In this document: positions 9,267-18,699 of the stretch, one piece after another
Numbering within the stretch: the stretch's first letter is position 1
How the letters are laid out: every line of letters starts with the position of its first letter
Assembly (NCBI RefSeq): GCF_900170025.1
Contig: NZ_FWEX01000006.1
Coordinates: 100,668 to 164,667 of the forward strand
Reading direction: 5' to 3'
Length of the DNA: 64,000 nt
Source of the DNA: Nitrospira sp. ND1
Lineage (GTDB): Bacteria > Nitrospirota > Nitrospiria > Nitrospirales > Nitrospiraceae
The notes under the pieces: model-generated
Seen by the model: only the letters and a program-made list of their open reading frames with translations
Databases searched by the model: none
Told to the model about the DNA's origin: nothing
Program-made: the position numbers and the translations under genes

Positions 9267-12200
9267 GACGATTCCAACAATCCCCCAATCCCCTGCTGTC
9301 CGGAGCAATCGTCTTCTCTCTGGCAACCGTCTTCGTGCTGGATTTTTACACGCCGCTCGGCATCACCGTGTGGGTGCTCTACCTGATCCCGGTCGTGCTC
9401 GCCTATCTCTTCTGGTTTCCTGTCACGCCGGTGGCCGTGGCAGGAGCGGTGACAATCCTCACTCTAGCGGGCCTCTTGCTCAGCGCCCCTGGCATCGACC
9501 CCTCCGTTTCACGCATCAATCGCCTGGTTGGAATCATTACCTCCTGGGCGCTGGCGGCCTTCGGCGCGCATTTCATCCGCAACCGGATCGCCGTGCGCAA
9601 AGAAGAATGGATACGGGCAGGCCAGACGCTCCTCAGCGAACGGATGATGGGAGAGTTGGCGCTGAACAGCCTGGGCGAAAACCTGTTGCATTGCCTCGCA
9701 AAATACCTGGGAGCTGAGGCCGGCGCCATTTTCATCGACGACGGGCGCGGCTTTCACCGCACGGCGACCTATGGCGTCCCGGAAGGCACTGCCATGCCGG
9801 AACGGTTCGCAGCGGGCGACGGACTCCTGGGCCAGGCGCTACAGCACAAACACACGGTCGTGGTGCATGACTTGCCGGAAGGGTATTTCACCATCGGCTC
9901 CGCTTTGGGACGGAGTGCCCCACGCCACCTGATGATCGCGCCGTTGACCGTCGATGGACGCGTCAACAGCGTTTTGGAACTCGGATTCTTTACTCGCGTG
10001 ACGGAATCCGACCGGGAGTTTGTCGATCGCGTGGCGGAATCGATCGCCGTCGCCGTCCGGTCGGCCCGATACCGGACTCGCCTTCAGGATCTCCTGGAGG
10101 AGACCCAGCGGCAAGCCGAAGAGTTGCAAGTGCAAAGTGAGGAACTCCGCGTCGCCAACGAAGAACTCGAGGAACAGAGCCGGGCGCTGAAGGAATCGCA
10201 CAGCCGCCTCGAACAGCAACAGGCGGAACTGGAACAGACCAACTCCCAATTGGAAGAGCAGGCTCAAATCCTTGAAATTCAGAAGGAAGATCTCAATCAA
10301 TCGACGGCGATTCTCGAATCGCAAACCAGACAGTTAGAGCGGGCCAGTCGCTATAAGTCCGAGTTTTTGGCCAACATGTCGCACGAAATGCGGACCCCCC
10401 TGAACTCGACGCTGATCCTGACGAAACTGTTGGCCGACAATCCACAGGGCAACCTCACCGCCGACCAGATCAAGTCCCTCACAACGATCGAATCCTCCGG
10501 CCACGACCTGCTGGCGCTGATCGACGACGTCCTGGACCTGGCCAAGGTGGAGGCCGGACGTATCGACCTCACCCCGCAACCAGTGCCGATCCCGCGGCTG
10601 CTCGACAGCTTGAGATCGATATTCAAACCACTCGCGGAACAACGGGGGCTCCGGCTCACCATGCAACAGCGGCCGGGCACGCCCGACTCGTTCGAAACCG
10701 ACTCGCAACGGCTCGAACAGGTGTTGAAGAATCTCCTGTCGAACGCCATCAAATTCACCGAGGTCGGCGAAGTGTCGCTGGAAGTATCCCGCCTCTCGGA
10801 CGGGCGTCTGGCGTTCACGGTTCAAGACAGCGGCATCGGCATTCCGCAAGACCAGCATGAGTTGATTTTCGAACCCTTCTGCCAGGCCGACGGCACCACC
10901 AGTCGAAAATACGGGGGAACCGGACTCGGACTCTCCATTTCGCGCGAATTCGTTCGATTGCTGGGGGGAGACATTCATCTGACGAGTACCCCGGGCCAGG
11001 GCAGCAGCTTCACCGTGCTCCTCCCCCAACGCTTATCGTCCGCGCCATTTCCTACGCCTGCCCGTTCCCTCCATCCACAATCGCCGCCCAAACCGATGAG
11101 GCCCGGCGACATTCCCCCCATCCCTGCAATCCCGTCTGAGAGCCGGGTGGCGACGACACACATCGAGGATGATCGGGAACAGCTGGCCGCCAACAGGCGG
11201 GTGATTTTGATCGTCGAGGATGACGAACCCTTTTCGAAGATTCTTGCGGACCTGGCCCATGAACTGAATTTTCAGGTCCTGGTCGCCACGACAGCGGCCG
11301 ATGCCCTGGCGCTGGCCTCGCGCTACCTGCCGAGCGCGATCATCCTCGATATCGGACTTCCCGACCACTCCGGGCTCTCCGTCATCGATCGCCTGAAAGC
11401 CGATCCCCGGACGCGACATATTCCGATTCACGTCGTCTCGGGTCACGATTATGAGAGGACCGCGCTCTCGTTAGGCGCCGTCGGCTACATGCTCAAACCG
11501 GTGAAACGGGAGCAGCTGGTGGAGGCCTTCCGGCAATTCGAGACCAGGCTGACGGATAAACCGCGGCGAGTGCTGATCGTGGAGGACGACCCCGCCCAGC
11601 GGGAGAGCCTGCGTCTACTGCTCGGTTCGGACGAAGTCGAAACGATCGGCGCGGACAGCGCGGCGGAATGTCTCGCCCATCTCGCCGAGCGAACCTTCGA
11701 TTGCATGGTGCTCGACCTCACGCTGCCCGATGCGTCGGGCTTTTCGTTGCTCGAAACCCTCAGCCGGGAGGAGCACCTCGCGTTTCCACCGGTGATCGTC
11801 TATACGGGCCGGGAGCTTTCTCCCGATGAGGAGCAGCGGCTGCGCAAATATTCGAGTTCGATCATCATCAAGGGCGCGAAATCTCCGGAACGGTTGTTGG
11901 ACGAAGTGACCCTGTTTCTGCACCAGGTCGTGACGGCGCTTCCACCGGAGCAACAGCGGATGTTGGAGAAGGCGCGCAGCCGGAACGCCGTGCTGGAAAG
12001 CCGGCGCATTCTCATCGTCGAAGACGACGTACGGAACATTTTTGCCTTGAGCGCGGTCCTGGAACCGCATGGGGCGAAGATCGAGATCGCGCGGAACGGC
12101 CGCGAGTCGCTGCGCATCCTGGAGGAATCGCTTCAACACGACGACCGGCTGATCGATCTGGTGCTGATGGATATCATGATGCCTGAAATGGACGGCCTCA

Positions 12201-12382
12201 CGGCCATGCGCGCCATCCGCGAACGGCCCGAATGGGACACACTTCCCATCATCGCCCTGACGGCCAAGGCGATGAAAAACGACCAGGAGCAGGCGCTGGC
12301 CGCCGGGGCGAACGACTACATGGCCAAACCGCTCGATGTCGATCAATTGCTGTCGCTCGTGCGCGTATGGATGCCCCGATGA
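9263..12382 (+). CDS. Membrane-bound hybrid histidine kinase with three receivers
   Basis: This is a 1039-residue kinase. Residues 10-105 hold three or four hydrophobic segments; a GAF domain follows (about 130-270), then a long Gln/Glu-rich coiled coil (275-360), HisKA with SHEMRTPLNS (H374), HATPase (475-590) and three receivers with phosphoacceptors at about D696, D818 and D970. The layout resembles phosphorelay kinases in which several receivers act as intermediate or sink domains; no Hpt domain is seen. It overlaps the preceding kinase by four bases and the following cheR by four bases, so it sits in the middle of a coupled operon. Confidence 0.9.
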   Translation: MRRFQQSPNPLLSGAIVFSLATVFVLDFYTPLGITVWVLYLIPVVLAYLFWFPVTPVAVAGAVTILTLAGLLLSAPGIDPSVSRINRLVGIITSWALAAFGAHFIRNRIAVRKEEWIRAGQTLLSERMMGELALNSLGENLLHCLAKYLGAEAGAIFIDDGRGFHRTATYGVPEGTAMPERFAAGDGLLGQALQHKHTVVVHDLPEGYFTIGSALGRSAPRHLMIAPLTVDGRVNSVLELGFFTRVTESDREFVDRVAESIAVAVRSARYRTRLQDLLEETQRQAEELQVQSEELRVANEELEEQSRALKESHSRLEQQQAELEQTNSQLEEQAQILEIQKEDLNQSTAILESQTRQLERASRYKSEFLANMSHEMRTPLNSTLILTKLLADNPQGNLTADQIKSLTTIESSGHDLLALIDDVLDLAKVEAGRIDLTPQPVPIPRLLDSLRSIFKPLAEQRGLRLTMQQRPGTPDSFETDSQRLEQVLKNLLSNAIKFTEVGEVSLEVSRLSDGRLAFTVQDSGIGIPQDQHELIFEPFCQADGTTSRKYGGTGLGLSISREFVRLLGGDIHLTSTPGQGSSFTVLLPQRLSSAPFPTPARSLHPQSPPKPMRPGDIPPIPAIPSESRVATTHIEDDREQLAANRRVILIVEDDEPFSKILADLAHELNFQVLVATTAADALALASRYLPSAIILDIGLPDHSGLSVIDRLKADPRTRHIPIHVVSGHDYERTALSLGAVGYMLKPVKREQLVEAFRQFETRLTDKPRRVLIVEDDPAQRESLRLLLGSDEVETIGADSAAECLAHLAERTFDCMVLDLTLPDASGFSLLETLSREEHLAFPPVIVYTGRELSPDEEQRLRKYSSSIIIKGAKSPERLLDEVTLFLHQVVTALPPEQQRMLEKARSRNAVLESRRILIVEDDVRNIFALSAVLEPHGAKIEIARNGRESLRILEESLQHDDRLIDLVLMDIMMPEMDGLTAMRAIRERPEWDTLPIIALTAKAMKNDQEQALAAGANDYMAKPLDVDQLLSLVRVWMPR

Positions 12383-13218
12383 CCTCCGACACGGCGATGA
12401 AGACAGAAAATATCGAACTGCAGCTGTTCCTTGAGGCCGTGTATCAACGGTATCACTATGATTTTCGAGGCTACTCCAAGGCCTCGATCAAACGGCGGCT
12501 CCTGCTGGCACGCGAACGCATCGGGTGCACCACCTTTTCCGGGCTACAAGATAGGATGCTGCACGATCATGCGGTGCTTCCTCAGTTGCTGGACTACCTG
12601 ACCGTGCAGGTCAGCGATATGTTCCGCGATCCCGGCTATTTTCGCGCGCTACGGGAACAGATCCTTCCCCACCTCAAGACCTATCCCTCGTTGAAGGTCT
12701 GGGTGGCCGGCTGCAGTTCGGGTGAAGAATTGTACTCCCTCGCCATTCTGTTCCGTGAGGAAGGGCTGGAGAGTAAGACCATGTTTTATGCCACCGACAT
12801 CAATGCCGGCGCGCTCGCCAAGGCAGAGGCCGGGGTTTACGATCTCCAGCGGATCGCTCTCTTTACGAGGAACCACCGTCTGGCCGGCGGGAGGGGTTCG
12901 CTATCAGACTACTACACGGCCGCGTACGGGGCGGCCAGGTTCGATAAAACGCTCCGGCGGCGGACGGTCTTTTCCGACCATAGTCTGGTCTCGGATTCGG
13001 TCTTTGCCGAGGTGCATCTGGTGTCCTGCCGGAACGTGCTGATTTATTTCGACCGGCCGATGCAAGACCGCGCGATCGGCCTGTTCAAGGAGGCCCTCGT
13101 CCGAAAAGGATTTCTCGGTATCGGCGCCAGAGAGAGCCTCCGTTTCAACGCCCACGTCAAGGCGTTCACGGAGTTACTTCCCGGCGAGCGGATTTATCAG
13201 AAACGAGGCGATGAGTGA
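12379..13218 (+). CDS. cheR: CheR-type protein-glutamate methyltransferase
   Basis: This 279-residue protein has the CheR fold: an N-terminal helical domain and a SAM-binding domain with AGCSSGEELYSLA, YATDINAGAL and SCRNVLIYFD. CheR proteins methylate glutamates of chemoreceptors. The ATG at 12379 overlaps the upstream kinase stop (ATGA) and gives a product of normal family length. No chemoreceptor, CheA or CheW gene lies in this window. The methylation target may therefore be encoded elsewhere or may be a non-canonical partner such as the neighbouring kinases; that is inference. It overlaps cheB by four bases (GTGA). Confidence 0.9.
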   Translation: MTSDTAMKTENIELQLFLEAVYQRYHYDFRGYSKASIKRRLLLARERIGCTTFSGLQDRMLHDHAVLPQLLDYLTVQVSDMFRDPGYFRALREQILPHLKTYPSLKVWVAGCSSGEELYSLAILFREEGLESKTMFYATDINAGALAKAEAGVYDLQRIALFTRNHRLAGGRGSLSDYYTAAYGAARFDKTLRRRTVFSDHSLVSDSVFAEVHLVSCRNVLIYFDRPMQDRAIGLFKEALVRKGFLGIGARESLRFNAHVKAFTELLPGERIYQKRGDE

Positions 13219-13820
13219 CGGCTCTCCCCCTGCATGGATGCCTGCGAGAACCACGCGCCATCGTCATCGGCGCGTCCGCCGGCGCGGTCACCGCGCTGTC
13301 GTGCCTCCTGCCCCCGCTGGCGGCAGACTTTCCGCTGGCAATTCTGGTGACGGTACACGTGCCGGCCGACAAGCCCAACAGTATTCCGGCCTTGTTGCGG
13401 ACCAAGTGCCGGATTGCGATCAAGGAAGCAGAGGATAAGGAGCCCATCGTGCCCGGAACCGTCTACTTCGCTCCGCCCGACTATCATCTTCTCGTGGAGC
13501 GGGATCGACGCCTGTCGCTGTCCAATGAGGAACCGGTGAACTTCTCCCGCCCGTCGGTCGATGTGCTCTTCGAATCGGCTGCGGACGCGTACGGCAAGGA
13601 CTTACTGGCGATCATTCTCAGCGGCGCGAACGAGGACGGCGCCAAGGGGGCTCGCGCAGTCCGCGAAGCCGGCGGGATCGTCGTGGTGCAAAGCCCGGAT
13701 TCTGCCGAAGCCCGCATGATGCCGGAATCCGCCTTGACGGCCTGTCCGAAGGCGCGAGCGATGAACCTGCATACACTCGCGGAGCTGTTGTGCGCCTGTG
13801 GAGGCACCGTCCAGTGCTGA
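13215..13820 (+). CDS. cheB: CheB-type methylesterase, catalytic domain only
   Basis: The 201 residues cover only the CheB esterase domain, without the usual N-terminal receiver. The catalytic triad is visible as Ser in GASAGA, His in VTVHVPAD and Asp in SGANEDGAKG. CheB removes methyl groups placed by CheR and can deamidate receptor glutamines. The GTG start overlaps the cheR stop. Without its own receiver, its activity would have to be controlled by a partner; receivers are abundant in the adjacent kinases, including one at the very start of the next protein. Its end overlaps the next gene. Confidence 0.88.
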   Translation: MTALPLHGCLREPRAIVIGASAGAVTALSCLLPPLAADFPLAILVTVHVPADKPNSIPALLRTKCRIAIKEAEDKEPIVPGTVYFAPPDYHLLVERDRRLSLSNEEPVNFSRPSVDVLFESAADAYGKDLLAIILSGANEDGAKGARAVREAGGIVVVQSPDSAEARMMPESALTACPKARAMNLHTLAELLCACGGTVQC

Positions 13821-15895
13821 CCGATTCACCGGCCAAATTCCTTTTAGTCGACGACCATGAGTCCAACCTCGTGGCCCTGAGCGCCGTCCTGTCCCGTGAC
13901 GACGTCGAAATGTTACGCGCCAGGTCCGGGAGGGAAGCGCTCGAGCTGTTGCTCCAACACGACATCGCCCTGGCTGTCATCGATGTCCAGATGCCGATCA
14001 TGGACGGCTTTGAACTGGCGGAACTCATGCGTGGCTCCCGGCGCACCCAGCATGTGCCGATTATTTTTCTGACGGCAGGGCCTCAAGACAACCTGCGCCG
14101 CTTTCGCGGCTACCAGGCCGGCGCGGTGGATTTTCTCTACAAGCCCATTGAGCCGGACGTGTTGCGCAGCAAGACCGGGATTTTCCTGGACCTGTACCGG
14201 CAGCGGGAGGAGCTGGCCCGGCAGCGTGACACATTCATCACGCTCGCTGAAGAAAAGGCCCGCCTCCTGCGGGAACGCGACGAGGCCGATCGTCGGCTGC
14301 GCGAAAGCGAAATGCGCTTCAGGACATTGGCCGACAGCGCGCCGGTGATCATCTGGATGAACGGACCAGCCGGCTGCGAATTCGTCAACCAGACCTGCCT
14401 CGATTTCCTGGGCATCGACCACCTGGGCCAGATCGACATATTCGACTGGGCTCGCCACGTCCATCCGGACGATCGCGACCAGGCGGCCGCGGTCTACCGG
14501 CAGGCGGTCGAGGGCCGAACCCGTTTCGAGGCCTCTTTGCGCTGTCGTCGACGGGACGGCACCTATCGATGGATTCGTTCTGTCGGCATGCCGAATCTCT
14601 CTGCCGACGGAGGCGTCCTGGGTTATATCGGGGCGAGTTTCGACGTCACCGAAAGCAAGGAAGCCGAAAAACGCCTGCAACGATGGAGCGTGGACCTTGA
14701 ACGGGCCGTCAGCCAAAAAACATCGGAGTTGCTGCAATCGCAGGAGCAGCTTCGTGCGTTGGCGACGGAGTTGAACCTGACCGAGCAACGGGAACGCAAA
14801 CGACTGGCCACGGAGCTCCACGACTACCTGGCCCAACTGCTTGTGGTCGTGCGGATGAAATTACGGCAGACCATTCCTCTGGTCACGGGGGAACGGATCC
14901 CCGAACTGTTGAAAGACGCCGACCATGCCCTGACTCAATCCCTGGACTACACCCGGTCGCTCGTCGCAGAGTTGACGCCCCCCACCCTCAAGGAATTCGG
15001 CCTGCTCCAGGCGCTGACCTGGCTGGCCACACAGATGCATCGCCACGGGCTCACCGTCACCGTACGACAGGACGCAGCGCCTCTGCCGCTGCCGGAAGAC
15101 CAGGCGGTGCTCCTGTTTCAATCCGTGCGCGAACTGCTTTTTAACGTGCTCAAACATGCCAAGGCTACAGAGGCGACCATCGTGCTCACGGTGAGAGCCG
15201 ACGGCCAGTTGGAGGTGGTGGTCGCCGATGACGGCTGCGGGTTTGTCACTGCGCCGAAGAATCGACCCGGAACCACCGCCAACCGCTTCGGGTTGTTCAG
15301 CATTCAAGAGCGCATGGCCGCGATGGGTGGGCAATTGGTCATCGAATCCGTCCTGGGCGGCGGGACACGCGCCACACTCACGACGCCCTATTGGAACAGC
15401 CGGGAGAAACCGGAGGACGACGACACCCTGACCCCGGCGGAATCACGGGCACCCTCGCTGCGGACCCGGTCCACAGACGTGGAGCACCTTTCCCATTCTC
15501 ATCATCCCACGTCGAAAATCGGCATTCTGCTGGTAGACAACCACGCCATGGTCCGCCAGGGATTGCGGAGCGTGCTGGAACATTATGACGACGTCGCGGT
15601 GGTGGGCGAAGCTTCAACCGGCCGCGAAGCCATCGAGTTCGTGGAACGGCTGCGGCCTGCGGTGATCGTCATGGATATCAATATGCCGGAGACCAACGGG
15701 ATCGACGCGACGGTCGAAATCAAGGCACGGCATCCGGACGTGGCCGTCATCGGACTCTCTGTCCACAACACTGCCGAGGCACGGAAGGCCATGCTGCAGG
15801 CCGGCGCCACCACCTTGCTCTCGAAAGAGTCGGCCGTCGACGAACTCTACGCCGCGATCCGACAGGCGCTGGCAGACGAGGGAGTGCCACGGTGA
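13814..15895 (+). CDS. Receiver-PAS-HisKA_3 kinase with C-terminal receiver
   Basis: This is a 693-residue protein when the GTG at 13814 is used; GGAGG lies nine bases before it. An in-frame GTG at 13790 is the alternative. Order: receiver (8-130, D57), coiled segment, PAS/PAC (165-290), NarX-type dimerisation core with ELHDYLAQ (H336), HATPase (425-520) and NarL-like receiver (560-690, D621). An N-terminal receiver next to CheB suggests it could stand in for the receiver that CheB lacks. No membrane segment and no DNA-binding domain are seen. It is the last gene of the five-gene coupled operon. Confidence 0.88.
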   Translation: MLTDSPAKFLLVDDHESNLVALSAVLSRDDVEMLRARSGREALELLLQHDIALAVIDVQMPIMDGFELAELMRGSRRTQHVPIIFLTAGPQDNLRRFRGYQAGAVDFLYKPIEPDVLRSKTGIFLDLYRQREELARQRDTFITLAEEKARLLRERDEADRRLRESEMRFRTLADSAPVIIWMNGPAGCEFVNQTCLDFLGIDHLGQIDIFDWARHVHPDDRDQAAAVYRQAVEGRTRFEASLRCRRRDGTYRWIRSVGMPNLSADGGVLGYIGASFDVTESKEAEKRLQRWSVDLERAVSQKTSELLQSQEQLRALATELNLTEQRERKRLATELHDYLAQLLVVVRMKLRQTIPLVTGERIPELLKDADHALTQSLDYTRSLVAELTPPTLKEFGLLQALTWLATQMHRHGLTVTVRQDAAPLPLPEDQAVLLFQSVRELLFNVLKHAKATEATIVLTVRADGQLEVVVADDGCGFVTAPKNRPGTTANRFGLFSIQERMAAMGGQLVIESVLGGGTRATLTTPYWNSREKPEDDDTLTPAESRAPSLRTRSTDVEHLSHSHHPTSKIGILLVDNHAMVRQGLRSVLEHYDDVAVVGEASTGREAIEFVERLRPAVIVMDINMPETNGIDATVEIKARHPDVAVIGLSVHNTAEARKAMLQAGATTLLSKESAVDELYAAIRQALADEGVPR

Positions 15896-15903
15896 GTCGC
15901 CGG

Positions 15904-16287
15904 TCACCACATGACGATGGAGCGCCAGCGATGCCCCAAATCCGCGGTCGGGACGGACATTCGTACGATGCCTGCGTCGATGGTCACCCTGGCATGTTCG
16001 ATTTGGGCATCCGTCGGGATCGGCACGTATCGTTGATGCGACCCGCTGCTGAGAATGATGCCCTGCCGGGCGAACTCAACGGCAATCTCCTCGGCACTGG
16101 CCATCTCCGGCATCGCTCGAAAGTCTGCATAGACATTGAACGTGCCATCGGACTCGGACACCTCAATCAAGGGGCCTTGCTGAACAGCGCGAGAGGAACC
16201 GAGTGAACCGGCAGTTGTCTGTGCGGATGCTTGCCGGGAGTCATTCAATCGCATTCCATCGATCTCGCCACCCAATGTCTGCTTCAT
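15904..16287 (-). CDS. Hsp20/alpha-crystallin-like small protein
   Basis: This 127-residue protein has a disordered N-terminus and a beta-rich C-terminal half (LIEVSESDGTFNVYADF through VTIDAGIVRMSVPTAD) resembling the alpha-crystallin/CS fold of small heat-shock proteins. A holdase role is likely from the fold, but the match is weak and the terminal IxI motif is not evident. It converges on the preceding kinase operon with an 8-base gap. GGAG precedes the ATG. A CTAG-box sits 83 bases upstream, as for other stress genes here. Confidence 0.6.
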   Translation of the reverse strand: MKQTLGGEIDGMRLNDSRQASAQTTAGSLGSSRAVQQGPLIEVSESDGTFNVYADFRAMPEMASAEEIAVEFARQGIILSSGSHQRYVPIPTDAQIEHARVTIDAGIVRMSVPTADLGHRWRSIVMW

Positions 16288-16370
16288 ACTTGCTCCAATC
16301 GTTTTGCCATCATGTTGAAGGAGTCTCGCTGTGTCCTGCCGGTACCTTACGGCATACTGTCGGGCAAACC

Positions 16371-16387
16371 ACTAGGATTTTCCCGCG
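16371..16387 (+). promoter_or_regulatory. CTAG-box upstream of the Hsp20-like gene
   Basis: The sequence is ACTAGG-ATTTT-CCCGCG, 83 bases upstream of the minus-strand start at 16287. It has the full ACTAGG half and a CCCnnG partner half. Confidence 0.5.
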
Positions 16388-16431
16388 GTCCAGACCTGGA
16401 AGACGCTAGCGGTTTGCCTAGTTGTTCACCC

Positions 16432-16448
16432 GGGCCCGACATCCTAGT
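16432..16448 (-). promoter_or_regulatory. Weak CTAG-box upstream of the 16488 kinase
   Basis: Plus-strand sequence GGGCCC-GACAT-CCTAGT ends 39 bases before the kinase start. With the copy at 16371 it forms an inverted pair in a divergent intergenic region. The outer half is poor. Confidence 0.35.
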
Positions 16449-16487
16449 ATCAGGTCCGCCGCTTGAGTCGGTCTCTGTTCTCGCACA

Positions 16488-18482
16488 ATGAGGCACACTG
16501 AGATGCATTCGACAGACGGAGACAACCCCACTGCTTCCGAGATTCCGCTTCAGATTGATCTCCTCCTGTCGCGTCTGGCTGCGATCGTGGAGTCGTCCGA
16601 TGACGCCATCATCTCCAAAGACCTCAATGGCTGCATCATGAGTTGGAATCAGGGGGCGCAACGCCTCTTCGGATACACAGCACAGGAAATGATCGGACAG
16701 CCGGTGCATCGCCTGATCCCCCAAGACCGACTCGATGAAGAACCCAGAATTCTGGAACGCCTCCGCCTGGGGCAACGGATCGACCATTACGAAACGGTGC
16801 GGCAGCGCAAAGATGGAACGATGATCGACGTTTCGCTTTCGGTGTCGCCGATCAAGGATCGGGGAGGCCGAATTGTCGGCGCCTCAAAAGTCGCCCGGGA
16901 GATTTCGGAACGAAAACAGGGTGAGCGTGACCTGGCAAATCTGGTCGAAGCCCTTCCGGTCGCGGTCTACACGACCGATGCCGAGGGACGAATCACGCGC
17001 TACAATCAGGCGGCTGTGGATCTCTGGGGATCCAGACCCGTGCTCGGCACCACCAGATGGTGCGGCTCATGGCGGGTCTACTGGCCAGACGGTCGCCCCA
17101 TGCCGCTTGCAGCCTGTCCGCTCGCCCAGTGCCTCAGGCTCAATCGCCCGATACGCGGACTTGAAACGATCATTGAACGCCCGGACGGAACCCGGGTCCC
17201 GGTCGCACCCCACCCCACCCCCCTTCGCAACGCGGCCGGAGAATTGGTCGGCGGGGTGGACGTGCTCATGGACCTCACGGAACGGAAACGCGCGGAACGC
17301 CAACTGCAGGAGTCCGCGGCTGAGCTCGAACGTCGCATCAAGGAACGCACGCATGAACTCGTCCTGTCTCAGGAACGGCTGCGGGCACTGGCCTCGGAAC
17401 TGACGTTGACTGAACAACGCGAGCGCCGACGGCTCGCCGTTGAATTGCACGACTATCTTGCGCAGCTCGTCGTGGCCAGCCGGCTCAGGCTTTCGCAAGC
17501 CATCTCCAAGGTTCAGGATGAAACCGCATCCGCCGCGCTGACGAACGTGGACGGGATGCTGGATCAGGCCTTGACCTACACCCGATCGCTCGTGGCCGAA
17601 TTGAGCCCTCACATCCTCTACCAATTCGGCCTCTCCAAATCGCTGGTCTGGCTGGGAGAGCGGATGAAGCAACACGCGCTTGAAGTCACGGTCAAAACGG
17701 GTCCGACGTCGTTTACCCTGCCCGACGACCAGGCCGTTCTCTTGTTTCAATCGGTCCGCGAATTGCTGTTTAACATCGTCAAACATGCCAAGACAGATCG
17801 CGCTGTCATCACGATCAACGTCGATGAGCAACGGGAGCTGTGGATCTGCGTCGAGGATGAAGGCGTCGGATTCGACGTGACGGAACTGACCGACGGCGAG
17901 GACAGCCGGGGAAAATTCGGCCTGCTCAGCATCCGGGAACGGATGGAAACGCTGGGAGGAGAATGCGAACTCTCCGCCGCGCCCGGCGCCGGCACCGTCG
18001 CGATCCTCCGCCTGCCGCTCTCCGGGAGCGCCACCGCCTCGCCTTCCACGCCACCCACCACGGTTCCTTCGCATACGCCGGCCGCCGCGTCCAAAGACCC
18101 TGCCCGACGGATCAGAATCGTGCTTGTCGACGACCACGCCATGGTCCGGCAAGGACTGCGCAGCATACTGGATGGCTATGCGAACCTGATCGTTGTCGGC
18201 GAGGGAGCCGACGGCCAGGACGCCGTCGTGATGGTCCGTTCGCTTCGCCCGGATGTCGTGATTATGGACGTGAACCTGCCGCTCATCGACGGCATCGAAG
18301 CCACCCGCATCGTGTCGCGCGAATATCCCTCTATCGCCGTCATCGGCATCTCGGTGAGGAACGACCCCCAGGTGCATGTCGCCATGACTGAAGCCGGAGC
18401 GGTGGCATTCCTCCCGAAAGAATCCGCAGCCAGCCAACTCTACGAAATTATCCTCCGCCATTGCCCTGCGATCGCTATATGA
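16488..18482 (+). CDS. PAS-PAS-HisKA_3 histidine kinase with C-terminal receiver
   Basis: The 664 residues comprise two PAS domains (about 30-145 and 150-265), a NarX-type core with ELHDYLAQ (H321), HATPase (410-510) and a NarL-like receiver (540-660, D594) without a helix-turn-helix. It is soluble by inspection. The kinase core and terminal receiver are strikingly similar to those at 4461, 13814 and 18700, pointing to local duplication. Two Met codons (16488 and 16503) are possible starts; the second has GAGG nine bases upstream. A divergent Hsp20-like gene shares the upstream region. Confidence 0.88.
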   Translation: MRHTEMHSTDGDNPTASEIPLQIDLLLSRLAAIVESSDDAIISKDLNGCIMSWNQGAQRLFGYTAQEMIGQPVHRLIPQDRLDEEPRILERLRLGQRIDHYETVRQRKDGTMIDVSLSVSPIKDRGGRIVGASKVAREISERKQGERDLANLVEALPVAVYTTDAEGRITRYNQAAVDLWGSRPVLGTTRWCGSWRVYWPDGRPMPLAACPLAQCLRLNRPIRGLETIIERPDGTRVPVAPHPTPLRNAAGELVGGVDVLMDLTERKRAERQLQESAAELERRIKERTHELVLSQERLRALASELTLTEQRERRRLAVELHDYLAQLVVASRLRLSQAISKVQDETASAALTNVDGMLDQALTYTRSLVAELSPHILYQFGLSKSLVWLGERMKQHALEVTVKTGPTSFTLPDDQAVLLFQSVRELLFNIVKHAKTDRAVITINVDEQRELWICVEDEGVGFDVTELTDGEDSRGKFGLLSIRERMETLGGECELSAAPGAGTVAILRLPLSGSATASPSTPPTTVPSHTPAAASKDPARRIRIVLVDDHAMVRQGLRSILDGYANLIVVGEGADGQDAVVMVRSLRPDVVIMDVNLPLIDGIEATRIVSREYPSIAVIGISVRNDPQVHVAMTEAGAVAFLPKESAASQLYEIILRHCPAIAI

Positions 18483-18505
18483 GATTTCGCCCCTGACGGA
18501 GGAGG

Positions 18506-18522
18506 ACTAGGGTATCCCCCAG
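18506..18522 (+). promoter_or_regulatory. CTAG-box between two kinase genes
   Basis: The sequence is ACTAGG-GTATC-CCCCAG. Both flanking genes are on the plus strand, so this copy has the opposite orientation to most others. It lies 24 bases after one stop and 178 bases before the next start. Confidence 0.4.
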
Positions 18523-18699
18523 TTCTCAATCGTCTTCCAACGCGGTATGCTGTTTGTACCCGTGTGTACCGCCGCTTGCCTTGCTGTTCCGACCTGACCG
18601 ACTCTCGTGCCTGCACTGGGTATGTCCTTCGATGAAGAGCCTGCGAAAGGCCTTCATCGCACGATGTGACGGCATCAACCGAAGGTATGTTGTTCTCGC

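Noticed and set aside
17067-18461. Long minus-strand open frame (464 codons) opposite the 16488 kinase
   Set aside because: The opposite strand encodes an unmistakable kinase and receiver. The frame is His/Arg/Gly-rich shadow sequence.
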